Origin: Ceratopteris richardii
Taxonomy: Eukaryota > Streptophyta > Polypodiopsida > Polypodiales > Pteridaceae
Length of the DNA stretch: 64,000 nucleotides
NCBI GenBank assembly: GCA_020310875.1
Contig: CM035423.1
Span: 125,028,164-125,092,163 of the forward strand
Direction: 5' to 3'
Position 1 is the first letter of the stretch. Each line of letters opens with the position of its first letter. The notes under the pieces were generated by a model. The model saw only the letters and a program-made list of their open reading frames with translations, was not told the DNA's origin and did no database searches. This document shows positions 1 to 10,340 of this stretch, one piece after another. The position numbers were made by a program, and so were the translations under genes.

Positions 1-125
1 ACCAATCAATGAAGTGTGTGAGTTAGGCCACAAGGTGCATTTTTCCATGCTAGGAACTAAATCTAGCAATCAAAATAACCTAAGACTTGGAAACATGAAT
101 AGATCAAGCTTTTCGATTAGACCAC
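1..125 (+). pseudogene. Ty3/gypsy pol fragment (family E, just before integrase)
   Basis: The first ~110 bases match, with scattered substitutions, the reverse complement of about 41370-41490. There the same sequence lies just upstream of the integrase zinc-binding region of a minus-strand gypsy element. It is therefore a plus-strand piece of pol from the same family, with stops and no usable frame. It breaks off somewhere before the LTR that starts at 207; bases 126-206 are not assigned. Confidence 0.5.
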
Positions 126-844
126 CACCAAGAGCCAGACTAGGATTACATCCAGTTTGTCCTCTTGTCCCCATAATTCTTCGACCACCAAAACTAGGCA
201 GAAGGTTGTGTACCTAAGTCACGAAGTGTTAGGGACTTGTGTCAAAGAGACTAAATCTCATTTGCCACACACTTGCATATAGTGGTGGATTGACACATGC
301 TTAATTATCAATCCGAAGAGTCGCATGAACCAAGTGTACAAGGATGTGTGCACACATGATGGAAATTGAAGTGGTTCAGCAAAAATGCCTGAGAAAAGAC
401 TAATCTACCTCTCCAACTCACTAAATCTCTGAAAGTGTGTGCCACGATACCACTTACAGAAGCAAGTACAAATTCGAATGTTTCTCCCAACTCCTAAATC
501 CGAATATGCCCAATAGTGAGTTCATTTCAAAGCTCTTGATGAGACGCATCTACTGGTCATATTTTCACTTGAATCTAACAACCGGTCTTCAGGTTATGGC
601 CAAAACAATGAATGGCGGGAACACCCTACACTCACTCCACAACTTGTACTTGCTCACACACACACTACAATAGTTCAAAAGTGATGGAGAGGAGTAGACA
701 ACAGTCCTACACACACATTCCAAGCTTCACACACACACCAAAGATCATGGAGAAGATGAAAATCAGCAGGAAAGAAGCAAATTCGAAATTTTGGTTCTCC
801 TTCTTCACAATGGCAAAAAGTTCTTTACAAAGAGTACAAAATGA

Positions 845-852
845 CTTATATA
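845..852 (-). promoter_or_regulatory. Probable TATA box of the family E LTR
   Basis: The minus strand reads TATATAAG. The second LTR copy has the same element near 44235. The block that follows resembles the region just downstream of the TATA box in the element B LTR, with a shared ACTTTTTG motif, which supports the minus orientation of the LTR. Confidence 0.5.
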
Positions 853-963
853 CATGTGCCCTAAAAATGGTCCTTTCACACAAGTCACCGGCACTTTATT
901 GGATAATCTCTAATTTCCTACTATTTTACAAGAAATATATTACAATGAGTTGGGCTTATGCAT

Positions 964-980
964 CTAGAGGACTCCTCTAG
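964..980. promoter_or_regulatory. Perfect palindrome CTAGAGGACTCCTCTAG in LTR U3
   Basis: An 8-1-8 perfect inverted repeat lies about 110 bases upstream of the LTR TATA box. Its core GAGGACTCCTC recurs at a comparable place in the LTRs of elements B and D (45828-45840, 58261-58273, 59970-59982). The other family E LTR has only a degenerate version near 44345. Confidence 0.5.
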
Positions 981-1832
981 TGCATTTAAATAGCTTTTAG
1001 GGAATTTCCTAGGATTTTGAAGAAGAAAATTATGCCCATTACTTTGAAAATTTTGGGGCTCCTCTTTTGTGCCTCTTTGCTCTACAATACTCGTTGTCTC
1101 TGTTGTCCCTTGACAGGCTTTGCTTCTCGTTTGCAACTTGTCTATGGCTCCTGAATACACGCACCCAATGGTTGAAGAAACGATAAGGACTGTTAGAGAA
1201 TTTGTTACTTTATCCTAATGTAGTCCTCTGCTTCTATAATCCCCTTGGTATTCCTTATATCACAAGTCTCGATTGTTGTATTAAGTCGGGCTCTCACGCA
1301 CGCCATCAGTGGCTTGGAATGTGATATTCTTAGTCACCCTTTTCAACTTCTCAGCCTCTGCCTCTTTCTAACTTTTGGTCTTTTGATATGTCTTTGTCTT
1401 CACACATCTAACCTTGTTGTATTACTTGGAGCTCCTCTACTTCTTTCTTGTCGCACACCTTACTTTGCTGACCTCTAATCTCTTTGAAGTCAGCATTACA
1501 TTTTAAAGGTCCTATTCTTGAATCTTCTTTGTCATTCTTGAGGACATGACTCCTTTCTTTCCACCGCACACATCCAGTGGACGAAGAGGTAGCTAGGACC
1601 TTTAGAAAATTGGTTATCTTATCCGATGATGAGTCCCTCATGTGCTGTCTCTCTTCCCTGCTTGTTTTGCTTCACCTCCTGCTCTTGGTGGATGAGGAAG
1701 CTTTGTGCAACCTCCCATGAAATGTCTTGATTGTTATCTTTCTTTAATTCCACTCCTCAGGACCTGGTTCTTTGGTGTTGTCACTTGATGCGTGCCCCTC
1801 TGGGGCTTTGGGCAAAGAGTTTTCCTTTTTCT

Positions 1833-2160
1833 TTATAAGCTTTGTTCGTTATTGTGTAGTTTTATTCTTTGATCTTCTTCTTCTTTTCTTTTTGCTCGAT
1901 TCCCCTTCCACACGTCCCTCCTCCTGAACTCTATCATCCCCGACAGGCTTTTGTGACATGAGTACGTTTGTATAACTGTCTGGTCTCTCTGATTAAGCAA
2001 ATTGGCTTGATATAGCATTAATGCTTTCCATTGGTTTGACTTTACTCCGTCATCTGGTGCCTGTCTATGATATGCAAAGAAACTTGATTCATAGGCCACC
2101 AGTCTTGCATTAAGATTCGAAGAGATTTTTGCAAAAAATTCTGAATCTATTTCAAAAAAG
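1833..2160 (-). pseudogene. ORF-X C-terminal fragment (family E)
   Basis: The minus-strand translation (an open stretch of 88 codons from 2099) aligns with the last ~70 residues of ORF-X in element D. A 'D-G-V-K-S-N-Q-W-K-A-L' stretch matches 'D-E-P-Q-P-I-D-W-E-K-L', and it keeps the run-in to the purine tract. As in element D, the frame continues past the purine tract into the LTR. Upstream it is cut at about 2160, where plus-strand pol sequence begins. The function of ORF-X is unknown. Confidence 0.6.
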
Positions 2161-2164
2161 CCTG

Positions 2165-3465
2165 TTCATGGAAGGTGAAGAGGAGAGATGTACCTACATA
2201 GATAAGGACGTATCAACGATAGAAGAACAAGAACTGATAGAGTTAATTCGGGACCCATAGAAGACCCAACATACATGCCATAGACATTTCTAGATAAGGA
2301 AACACTAGATATCTATGTGAATGAAGAGGTGTTAACAATGAATGAATGCATCAATGAAGAAGGATACAACCTAAATTTAAACATGGTAATCCTCGAAGAA
2401 GCAGAAGCAGGCAAAATAGTGGAAAAAGAGTGGAGCAAGGATTATGAAAGCATTAAAATGGAACCGGAATTTGATACAAAAGAACAGTAATTAAAGGAAA
2501 CAGAAAAGGAAGAAGACCAAGGAAATGCTAAAGTGCTAGCCATAGAAAAATATCAAGGGGACCTAAAGGACGAGAGAAACGAAGTTCAAGTCAAACAACA
2601 TCATGAATATTTTGAAGTACCTGAACATTTCAAATGTTATGAGGCAGAAGAAAGAAAAATAGCCAGTCAAATGCCAAAAAGAGAAGCTCAAGGAGCAGCA
2701 TATGACAACAAAGAACAAACAAAAAAAGTGATAGTAACCATGGAAGGAGAAGAGGAGAGATGTACCTACATAGATAAGGACATATCAATGATAGAAGAAC
2801 AAGAACGGATAGAGTTAATTCGAGAGTATAATCTCTTGGAAGGAGTAGCAGGCAAGGAAGTCTACAACTTTCTTGATGGATTCTCAGGTTATAACCACGT
2901 AGCTATTGTTATTGAGGATTAACATAAAACTAATTTTTCTACTAAATGGGGATTGTACACCTTTAGATTTATGCCATTTGGGTTGACAAATGCCTCAACC
3001 ACCTTCCAAAGGCTGACGTGTCATGTGTTCAAGACTTTCTGAGGAAAAGCATGGGGGTCTATGTGGATGACCTATGTACCTACTCTTATCAACACATAAA
3101 TCACATACCCAAATTGAGGAGAATCTTCGATAAATATGGACAATATCGAGTGTGTTTGAATCTAGAAAAGTGTGTCTTTATGGTCAGATAAGGCAAAATA
3201 TTGGGACATATATTGTCCAAGAATGGCATCTCTACCGACAAAGATAAAATCAAAGTCATTTAGGAATTACCAAGACCTAAGAATGCAAAGGAAGTGCAAG
3301 CCTTTATGGGACATTGTGGATATTACAGACGATTCATCCACATGTATGCCATAATCGCTAAACCTTTGTATGGGTTATTGACTCAATTTGTTTTGATGGA
3401 AGAATGTGAAAAAGCTTTTAATGAATTGAAAAGTAGATTGAGTTCAACACCATACAGCTCCCCAT
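2165..3465 (+). pseudogene. Degenerate Ty3/gypsy pol fragment (linker-RT)
   Basis: Pieces of pol are readable in shifting frames. There is an acidic linker with MPKREAQ and CTYIDKD motifs, then a jump that deletes the N-terminal third of the reverse transcriptase. The palm follows (FLDGFSGYN, MPFGLTNA, YVDDLC), then the connection region (GHCGYYRRFIHMYA). It closely parallels the pol of element B at 53509-56169. Stops, frameshifts and the internal deletion make it dead. It ends at about 3465, where a minus-strand copia copy begins. An 85-bp block of the linker is present twice (2168-2252 and 2740-2824). Confidence 0.8.
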
Positions 3466-5480
3466 CTCCATGAGTGACCTGTTCTTTCGTTCAACAACTC
3501 CATTTTATTGAGGCTTATATGGCACTGTACACTGGTGTTTTATCCCACGTTCAACCAAAAATGCATTAAAATCAAAAGACATATATTTCCCCCCTCGATC
3601 ACAACGGAGGGTGCCCATTTTACATGCTGACAGATTTTCAGCCAAAACCAAAATTTTTTTGAAGCACATGAACACTTCGGACTTTGCCTTCAATGGATAT
3701 ACCCATGCATGCCTGGAAAAATCATCGATGAAAGTCACAAAGTAAAGATAATTCCCAAAAGAAGGTGTCTGCATAGGACCACAGACATCACTATGTACAA
3801 GCTGCAATTTCTGAGTAGCCCAAACTTAACCATCTTTTGGAAAGGACGAACGCTGCATTTTGCCCAAAATACAGCCTTCACAAACATGTTTTCCAGGTGC
3901 CTCAAGTCTGGGCAAAGAGGACACCATTTCAAATTTCTATAGGCATAGCAAACTAGCAAAATTCAGATGACCAAAGCGTGCATGCCAAAGCTTTGCATCT
4001 GACATAGCCTGAGAATCATTAACTGCACATGCCAAATCATTTGCAGATCTTTCATAGTCTATGAGCTTATACAGCCCACGACATAAAATGCCAAAAGCAA
4101 TCATGACATTGCCATTTGACAGATCATGAATTATACACCTGTCATCAACAAATTTCACAACCAAGCCAATCTTGGCTAATGTAGAAACTGATAACAGGTT
4201 CTTCTTGATCCCTAGCACAAATAAAGCATCTGACAAAGTGAAAGAAGTACCATCAGCAATAGTCAAAATAATCTCACCAACTCCCATAACAGGATAAGAG
4301 GAGTTGTTGGCACATGTAACAGTATTCCCTCTAGGGGCAGGCTGGAGTGAACAGAAGAAACTGCGCTACGAGGTAATATGTTTGGTCGCCCCACTGTCAA
4401 AATACCAAACATCTGAGTCTACTACAGACATGCACTACTCATGAGAAGATGGGTCAAAACTGCAGACAGTAGTAAATGCCCATTCTTCTTCCTACACAAG
4501 ATTAGCAGACTTTGTTTTTGGTTTAGGGGCCTCTACAACAACCATTCCAACCTCTTTCTTCTTTGCTTCTTTAGCAGCCAGTTTTGGACAGTTCTTTATG
4601 ATATGATCATTCCCTTTACAATACTTACAAAACAATTTCTGCTTTTCTGATTTCTTCTCATCTTTATCTTCCTTCTTCGAATGTGCAGAATTAGCAGATT
4701 TCTGCTTACTACTTGAAGAGCTCCATTTTCCTTTGCCCTTCTGACTATCCAGGAAAGCTTGATCTACAACTCGCATAATGGACTTGTTCTGCCTAGAGTG
4801 ATCTTCTTGCAACAGAACAGAGACTAACTCCTCAAATAAAAAGGCATTTGGACTGCCTTTCATCATCAACCGAAGAGTAGAAGAAAAACTCTGATATGAA
4901 TTAGGAAGACCATTCAGAACAGTCTGCACAAGTGAGCTATCTGGTATAACCTCATCAGCAGAAATCAACTGCTCCTTCAAGTCTTTGATCTTCGTTATGA
5001 AATTGTCCATAGAATCACCTTCATTCATGTGCTCACTCTCCACTTGTTTTCGGAGGTAAGCAACACAAGCCTCATTCCTAGCTTGGTACAATGTGGTAAG
5101 TGTATCCCAAGCATCCTTAGCTATTCTGCAAGGCGAATGTGAGGAATAATGGCACGTTTGACAAACAAAGCTATCAATGCATGTGTCTAGGCATCTCTGC
5201 CATCCCAATGAATCTGCTCTGCAGTAGGTGCAGTAGAAACTGTAGCACAAATAGGAATATGCAGAATACCATCATCTTCGACACCTTCTGCATCAACTTC
5301 AGTACCCGCAGTTGTAACAGTTGTAGGTGTGATACGATGTTTTTCGACACCCTGCATAATGTTCCACAGTCCTTTTGCAACCAACACATGTCGCATCATA
5401 TAAGCCCATAACGGATAGTTGGTATCATCCAACTTATCCTCAATAGCCAACATACGGAATACATCACTACTTTCAGCTAT
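3466..5480 (-). pseudogene. Copia gag-pol pseudogene (element 1)
   Basis: The segments read in order: gag N-terminus (DTNYPLWAYMMRHVL), UBN2-type gag, the zinc knuckle CKYCKGNDHIIKNC (CX2CX4HX4C), the protease region, the GAG-pre-integrase domain (LWHARFGHLNF, CEGC type) and the integrase start (HSDVCGPM, FIDDFSRHAW). Compared with copia-3 the start codon is ATA instead of ATG (5480-5478). There are frameshifts near 5200, 4490 and 3940, and the copy is cut after the second integrase Asp region. It cannot make a protein. Its glutamine codon at the site of copia-3's first stop is still CAG. Confidence 0.85.
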
Positions 5481-5820
5481 GGCCGGTGACTAAAGTACCT
5501 TGATGCAGAAAATTGATTGTATCTCAAAAAGTTGATCAGAATTGCCAGACGAATTCCGCTAGACCTGTAGTAGACTTCGAGATGCTTATATTGGTGAACA
5601 GAAAGTTGTATGGACATTTGACACAAAAAGATGAAATAGCCTGCACAAGTGATGTGATAGTGCATTCGGAGGCCTAAATGAGCTCAGATCGTGATTTCGG
5701 AACCACATAACGAAGCTATTTTGATCTCAAAAATATGCTGAGTATGCTCACCAAAATTCGTGCAATTCTGAGACTGCAAACGAAGGAGTGTCGATGGTGC
5801 CCTAGATGAAGCGACGACCT

Positions 5821-5832
5821 GCTCTGATACCA
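5821..5832 (-). other. Primer-binding site, copia-1
   Basis: The minus strand reads TGGTATCAGAGC, the usual plant copia primer-binding site complementary to the 3' end of initiator methionine tRNA. It lies two bases inside the LTR edge at 5835. Confidence 0.85.
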
Positions 5833-5834
5833 AT

Positions 5835-6064
5835 TGTTGGAGTTAGACATCTATGGAAGCACGCGAACAGCACAAGGAAGAAGAAGAAGCTTGGAGCACA
5901 ACACACAATAGTGAATGTATTACTAGAGAATGTACAAAGATAAGTAGCCCATTAGGGCAACAGGCGTATATACAAGCCAGGGGGAAAAAACCTCCTAAAG
6001 AGGGAAAAAAATGCCCCGGCGATCCTAGAGTGTTCACACACATCACTACCTAAATATATCAACA
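5835..6064 (-). repeat. Copia-1 5' LTR (230 bp)
   Basis: This is the reverse complement of the copia LTRs at 9757-9985 and 14578-14806. It begins TGTTGATATATTTAGG and ends CTAACTCCAACA. TATA-like TTGTATATACGCC is present on the minus strand. Confidence 0.9.
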
Positions 6065-6180
6065 CTTCTAGTAAGTCTAGATTCGAGATCTTTGGTCATA
6101 CATACGAGAGACCAAATGGTGTCCGATTTCAGATCCGTTTGAACCAACCAGACCCTTAGATCTAGAATTACTTTATTACA
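6065..6180 (-). repeat. LARD-like 3' LTR, first ~116 bp only
   Basis: It matches 25205-25320 and shares TCATACATACGAGAGACCAAA and the TGTAAT start on the minus strand. It is cut at 6064 by the copia-1 LTR. It is preceded on the minus strand by the purine tract CCAAGGGGGGAAGAA (6195-6181), which defines the LTR start. Confidence 0.65.
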
Positions 6181-6195
6181 TTCTTCCCCCCTTGG
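6181..6195 (-). other. Polypurine tract of the LARD-like element
   Basis: CCAAGGGGGGAAGAA on the minus strand directly precedes the TGTAATAAAG start of the 3' LTR. This is the expected place for plus-strand DNA priming. Confidence 0.6.
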
Positions 6196-7881
6196 AAAAT
6201 ATTTTTGTTTGTGAAAATTAGGGCTATATATAATGTAGGCAACCCTCGAGCCTCATGATCTAAAACTGGAAGAACATGGTCATGTTCTAGAACTAGAAGA
6301 ACATGTTAGATATCTGTGGTGGCATCCCTGCCCAAATAAATCAAAACATTGTCTTGCTTTGCATTTTGATAAACTGTTCAAAGTACAAAGTAGTGAATGA
6401 ATAATTAAAAACATCCCTAGCCAATTCACAATTTTTACTAGGTGCTATCTGGGCACAAACATGTGAATTGGGTGGATTAAAATGACTAGTCTAATTCTGG
6501 GCATGACTGGTGCATGGACTTAGTAATGAAGGTGGGATTCTTATCCCTCGTAAAACTTTGAGAACTCTTGATTTACTTGAATTTGATTTGGAGAACTTGA
6601 ATTTTGGTTGTCCCAAACATCTAACTTGGATGTTTGTACAATGGTTTACTCATATCCAATAGTTACTTGATTTTTCTCACCCATCTAAAGGACTACTTTG
6701 TCCTAATGGGCTTAAAAATCCTTTGTAAACTATAGGAGAAAGTTTACCATTTACTTTGAATCAATCGTACTATAACCTGACCAAGTCAAATCCAAAATGA
6801 AAATTTATCCAACTTAGGATACTTTTCTCAAAGACTTGAGCTAAAAGTTCTTGGAATTTGTCAATCTGCTGAGCAATTCCTAACTTCTCTATTCTAGAGT
6901 ATATTGGACTCTAGGAAATCATTTATGCTATAACTTGAAGCAAACTCAAATAAATAATTCCATCTTGGACTTATTATCTTTTGAAGATTGAAAAGGTTCT
7001 TATTTAGAACATCTATCTAGGATGTTTAATTTAGTTACCTAGTTCTAACTAGCTAACCCTTGACTTTTGTGAAAAGAATCAGATACCATATCTAATTCAA
7101 ATCCAAAAGATTTGGAAAGCGAAAAGAAAGAACTAAAACTCTATTCAACCAATTCAAACGTCAAAGATATGTAAGCTTGTTATGAGTCAAAGTCTCAAGA
7201 ATTTAACTTCTCAAAGATCTGTTTCAATAGGATATTGAAGCATTTTTACTATCTTTAAGAGAAATAAATTGGATCCTTATAAAGATTCATAGAGTAAATC
7301 TAAACATCATCCAACCATAAGATACTAGTGTGATATCCAATATCAATTTTTCGACCTACTGAGGTTCTATTGATGAGTTTTTTTACTCAAACAATGCTTC
7401 ATTTGAGACTAATTTCATGCCTATATTCAATCTTTATCAATCCTTACTTGGAATGCAATTCTTGTGCATTTTTTTGAGTCAAAAGAGTGGATTTATCAAT
7501 TTACACTAGGAACTTGGTGCTTTGACTTAGTCAGTCTATCCCTTAGTTGAAAGGATCATTTCAATGTCAAAGTACAACTTCTTCATAAATTTATTATATA
7601 TTTCAAAATCAACACTTTATCTTGCAGTGTTTCAAGAAGATCTTGGAAGTTACTTACTTCATATCTTCTGTTTCCTCGATCTTGAAGTTATCTTGAAATA
7701 TCTTGAGATACTACTTTTATCCTCCTTGAATTTAAACTCCTTCTTTGGAGTTTTAATTACCTTGAGGATCAAACCTATCTTCAAGTTCCAATCTAGGACT
7801 AAAAGATAATTATCATCCACGGTCCAATGTCCCATACCATCTTTCCTTCATCACTTGAGTATAAAATCTGGTGTCCCATAT
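6196..7881. other. AT-rich LARD interior, no gene seen
   Basis: I see no protein signature on either strand. The sequence is AT-rich with many CTT/AAG-rich segments and is similar in style to 20907-23200, the continuation on the other side of copia-2. The last five bases, CATAT (7877-7881), are the target duplication of copia-2. Confidence 0.5.
7877..7881. repeat. Target-site duplication of copia-2, left (CATAT)
   Basis: It is identical to 20902-20906 immediately after the 3' LTR. A 5-bp duplication is the usual size for copia insertion. Confidence 0.85.
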
Positions 7882-8112
7882 TGTTGATATATTTAGGTAT
7901 TGATGTGTATGAACACACTAGGACTGTCGGGGCACTTTTTTCCCTCTTTAGGAGGTTTTTTTTTTCCAACTTGTATATATGCCTATTGCCTTAAAGGGCT
8001 ACTTATCTTTATACATTCTAGTGGTAATACACTCAGTATTGTGTGTTGTGCTCCAAGCCTCTTCTTCTTCCTTGTGCTTTTTGCATGCTTCTGTAGACGT
8101 CTAACTCTAACA
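7882..8112 (+). repeat. Copia-2 5' LTR (231 bp)
   Basis: It starts TGTTGATATATTTAGG, ends CTAACTCTAACA, and has a TATA-like CTTGTATATATGCC. The T-rich run in the middle replaces the C-rich run of the younger copies. Confidence 0.9.
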
Positions 8113-8114
8113 AT

Positions 8115-8126
8115 TGGTATAAGAGC
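8115..8126 (+). other. Primer-binding site, copia-2
   Basis: TGGTATAAGAGC is one substitution from the initiator-methionine tRNA site TGGTATCAGAGC. The change is C to A. Confidence 0.75.
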
Positions 8127-8465
8127 ATGTCACCGCTTCATCTAGGGCATCATCGGCACCTTTTCGGTTACAGTCTCAGAATCGCACGAAATTTTGTGAG
8201 CATACTCAAGGTGTTTTAGATATCAAAATAGCTTTTCTATGTGGTGCCGAAATGGTGATCTGAGCTTTTTTCGGCCTCCGAATGCATTATCATAGCACTT
8301 GTGCAGACTATTTTGTCTTTTTGTACCAAAGATATATACAGGTTTTGGTTCACCGGTATAAGCATCTCAAAGTCTACTACAGGTTTAGCAAAACTTGTTT
8401 GGGTAGTTTTGTTCAACTTTTTCAGATACAGTCATTTTTCTACATCAAGGTAATTTTATTCAGTG

Positions 8466-9756
8466 GCCATTGCTGAAAGCAATAATGTATTCCATATGTT
8501 GGTTCTTGAGAATAAGTTGGATGGTACCAACTATCCATTGTGGGCTTATATGACGTGTCATGTATTGGTTGCATAAAGGACTATGGAATATTGTGTAGGG
8601 TGTTGAGAGACGTCTTATTACACCTGCGAATATGGGTACTACAAATACAGGTACTGAAGTTGATGCAAATGGAGTCGAAGATGGTGATATTCTGCAAATT
8701 CTTGTTTGTGCTGTGATTTTTGCTACACCTCCTATAGAGCAATTTTTTTGGGATGGCAGAGATGCTATGCATTGATAGCCTTGTTTGTCAAACATGCCAT
8801 TATCCCTCACATTCCCTCTTGTAGAATAGCTAAGGATGCTTGGGATACACTTACCACATTGTACTAGGCTAGGAATGAGGCTCTTGTTCCTTACCTCCGA
8901 AAACAATTGGAGAGAGAGCACATGAATGAAGGTGATGATATGAATAGTTTTTTGACAAAGATCAAGGATTTGAAGGAACAATTGATTTCTACTGATGAAG
9001 TCCTTCTTGACAGTTCACTTGTGCAGACTGTTTTGAATGTTCTTCCCAACTCATATCACAGTTTTGCTTCTACTTGATGAAAGGCAATCCAAATGCCTTA
9101 AAGTTCGAAGAGTTAGTTTACATTTTGTTGCAGGAAGATCAGTCCAGGCAGAACATGTCTATTATGCATGTTGCACATCAAGCTTTCCTGGCTAGTCAGA
9201 AGGGCAAAGGAAAATGGAGCCCTTCTACTAGTAAGTAGAAATCTGCTAATTCTGCACATTTGAAGAAGGAAGACAAAGATGAGAAGAAATCAAAAAAATA
9301 GAAATCGTTTTGCAAATATTGTAAAGAAAATGATCATGTTATTAAGATCTGTCCAAAATTAGCTGCTAAAGAGGCAAAGAAGAAAGAGGTCGGAATGGTT
9401 ATTGCAAAGGCCTCTACACCAAAAATAGAGTCTGCTAATCTTGTGCAGGATGAAGAATGGGTGTTTATCATTGTTTGCAATTCTGACCCATCTTCTCATG
9501 AGCAATGCATGTCTGCAATAGACCTAGATGTTTGGTACTTTGATAGTGGGACGACCAAACATATTACCTTGCAACACAATTTTTTCTCTTCACTCAAACT
9601 TGCCCCTACAGGGAATACTATCACATGCACCAAAAACTCCTCTTATCCTATCATGGGAATTGGTAAGATCATTCTGACTACTGCTAATGGTAGTTCTTTC
9701 ACTTTGTCGGATGCTTTATTTGTACCACAGATCAAGAAAAATCTGTTATTAGTTTG
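8466..9756 (+). pseudogene. Copia-2 gag-protease pseudogene, first unit, 5' part
   Basis: Gag sequence begins at a lost start codon (ATT where copia-3 has ATG), then runs through the UBN2-type gag domain and a zinc knuckle (CKYCKENDHVIKIC). It continues into the protease segment with Asp-Ser-Gly (YFDSGTTKHIT) and stops at the insertion point of copia-3 (LLLVC). In-frame TAG codons stand where copia-3 or copia-1 has CAG, for example in LYQARNE and SKQKS. An out-of-frame gap lies near 9070. The same frame resumes at 14812. Confidence 0.85.
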
Positions 9757-9985
9757 TGTTGATATATTTAGGTAGTGATATGTGTGAACACTCTAGGACC
9801 GCTGGGGCACTTTTTTCCCTCTTTAGGAGGTTTTTTCCCCCGGCTTGTATATACGCCTATTGCCCTAATGGGCTACTTATCTTTGTACATTCTCTAGTAA
9901 TACATTCAGTCTTGTGTGTTGTGCTCCAAGCTTCTTCTTCTTCCTTGTGCTGTTCGCGTGCTTCCGCAGACGTCTAACTCCAACA
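9757..9985 (+). repeat. Copia-3 5' LTR
   Basis: It runs from TGTTGATATATTTAGG to CTAACTCCAACA. A TATA-like CTTGTATATACGCC lies at about 9846-9859. It is followed by the primer-binding site. Confidence 0.93.
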
Positions 9986-9987
9986 AT

Positions 9988-9999
9988 TGGTATCAGAGC
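9988..9999 (+). other. Primer-binding site, copia-3
   Basis: TGGTATCAGAGC starts two bases after the LTR and matches the initiator methionine tRNA 3' end, as is usual for plant copia elements. Confidence 0.9.
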
Positions 10000-10340
10000 A
10001 GGTCGTTGCTTCTTCTAGGGCGCCGTCGAAACTCCTCCGTTTGCAGTCTCAGATTCGCACAAAATTTGGTGAGCATACTCAGGGTGTTTCCGAGATCAAA
10101 ACTGCTTCGCTTTGTGGTGCCGAAATCGCGATCTGAGCTCGTTTCGGCCTCCGAATGCACTATCGTAGTGCTTGTGCAGGCTATTTCGTCCTTTTGTGCC
10201 AAAGGTATATACCAGTTTCTGTTCGCCAGTTTAAGCGTCTCGAAGTCTGCTACAGGTCTAGCAGAACTCGTCTGGGCAGTTCTGTTCGACTTTTTGAGAT
10301 ACAGTCAATTTTCTACATCAAGGTATTTTAGTCACCGGCC

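Larger units (their letters stand above)
207..1912 (-). repeat. Family E gypsy LTR, minus orientation
   Basis: This 1.7-kb block is a diverged copy of 43593-45109. Both start on the plus strand with TGTGTACCTAAG and end with TCCACA, giving TG...CA termini. On the minus strand it has a TATA-like TATATAAG at 852-845, a CA/GT-rich stretch about 110-140 bases downstream (711-740), and a purine tract (1913-1925) just before its start. The last codons of ORF-X lead into it from 2160 down, so it is a 3' LTR by context. The sequence on its other side is a plus-strand pol fragment, so the insertion has been rearranged. Confidence 0.65.
3466..6064 (-). mobile_element. Ty1/copia element 1, 5' part only
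   Basis: On the minus strand the order is 5' LTR (6064-5835), primer-binding site, leader, gag, protease and the start of integrase. It stops abruptly inside the integrase core at about 3466. It belongs to the same family as copia-2 and copia-3 (7882-20901). The right end sits inside the 3' LTR of the LARD-like element, because 6065 continues with that LTR. The left end is a deletion junction with gypsy sequence, so no target duplication can be checked. Confidence 0.85.
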
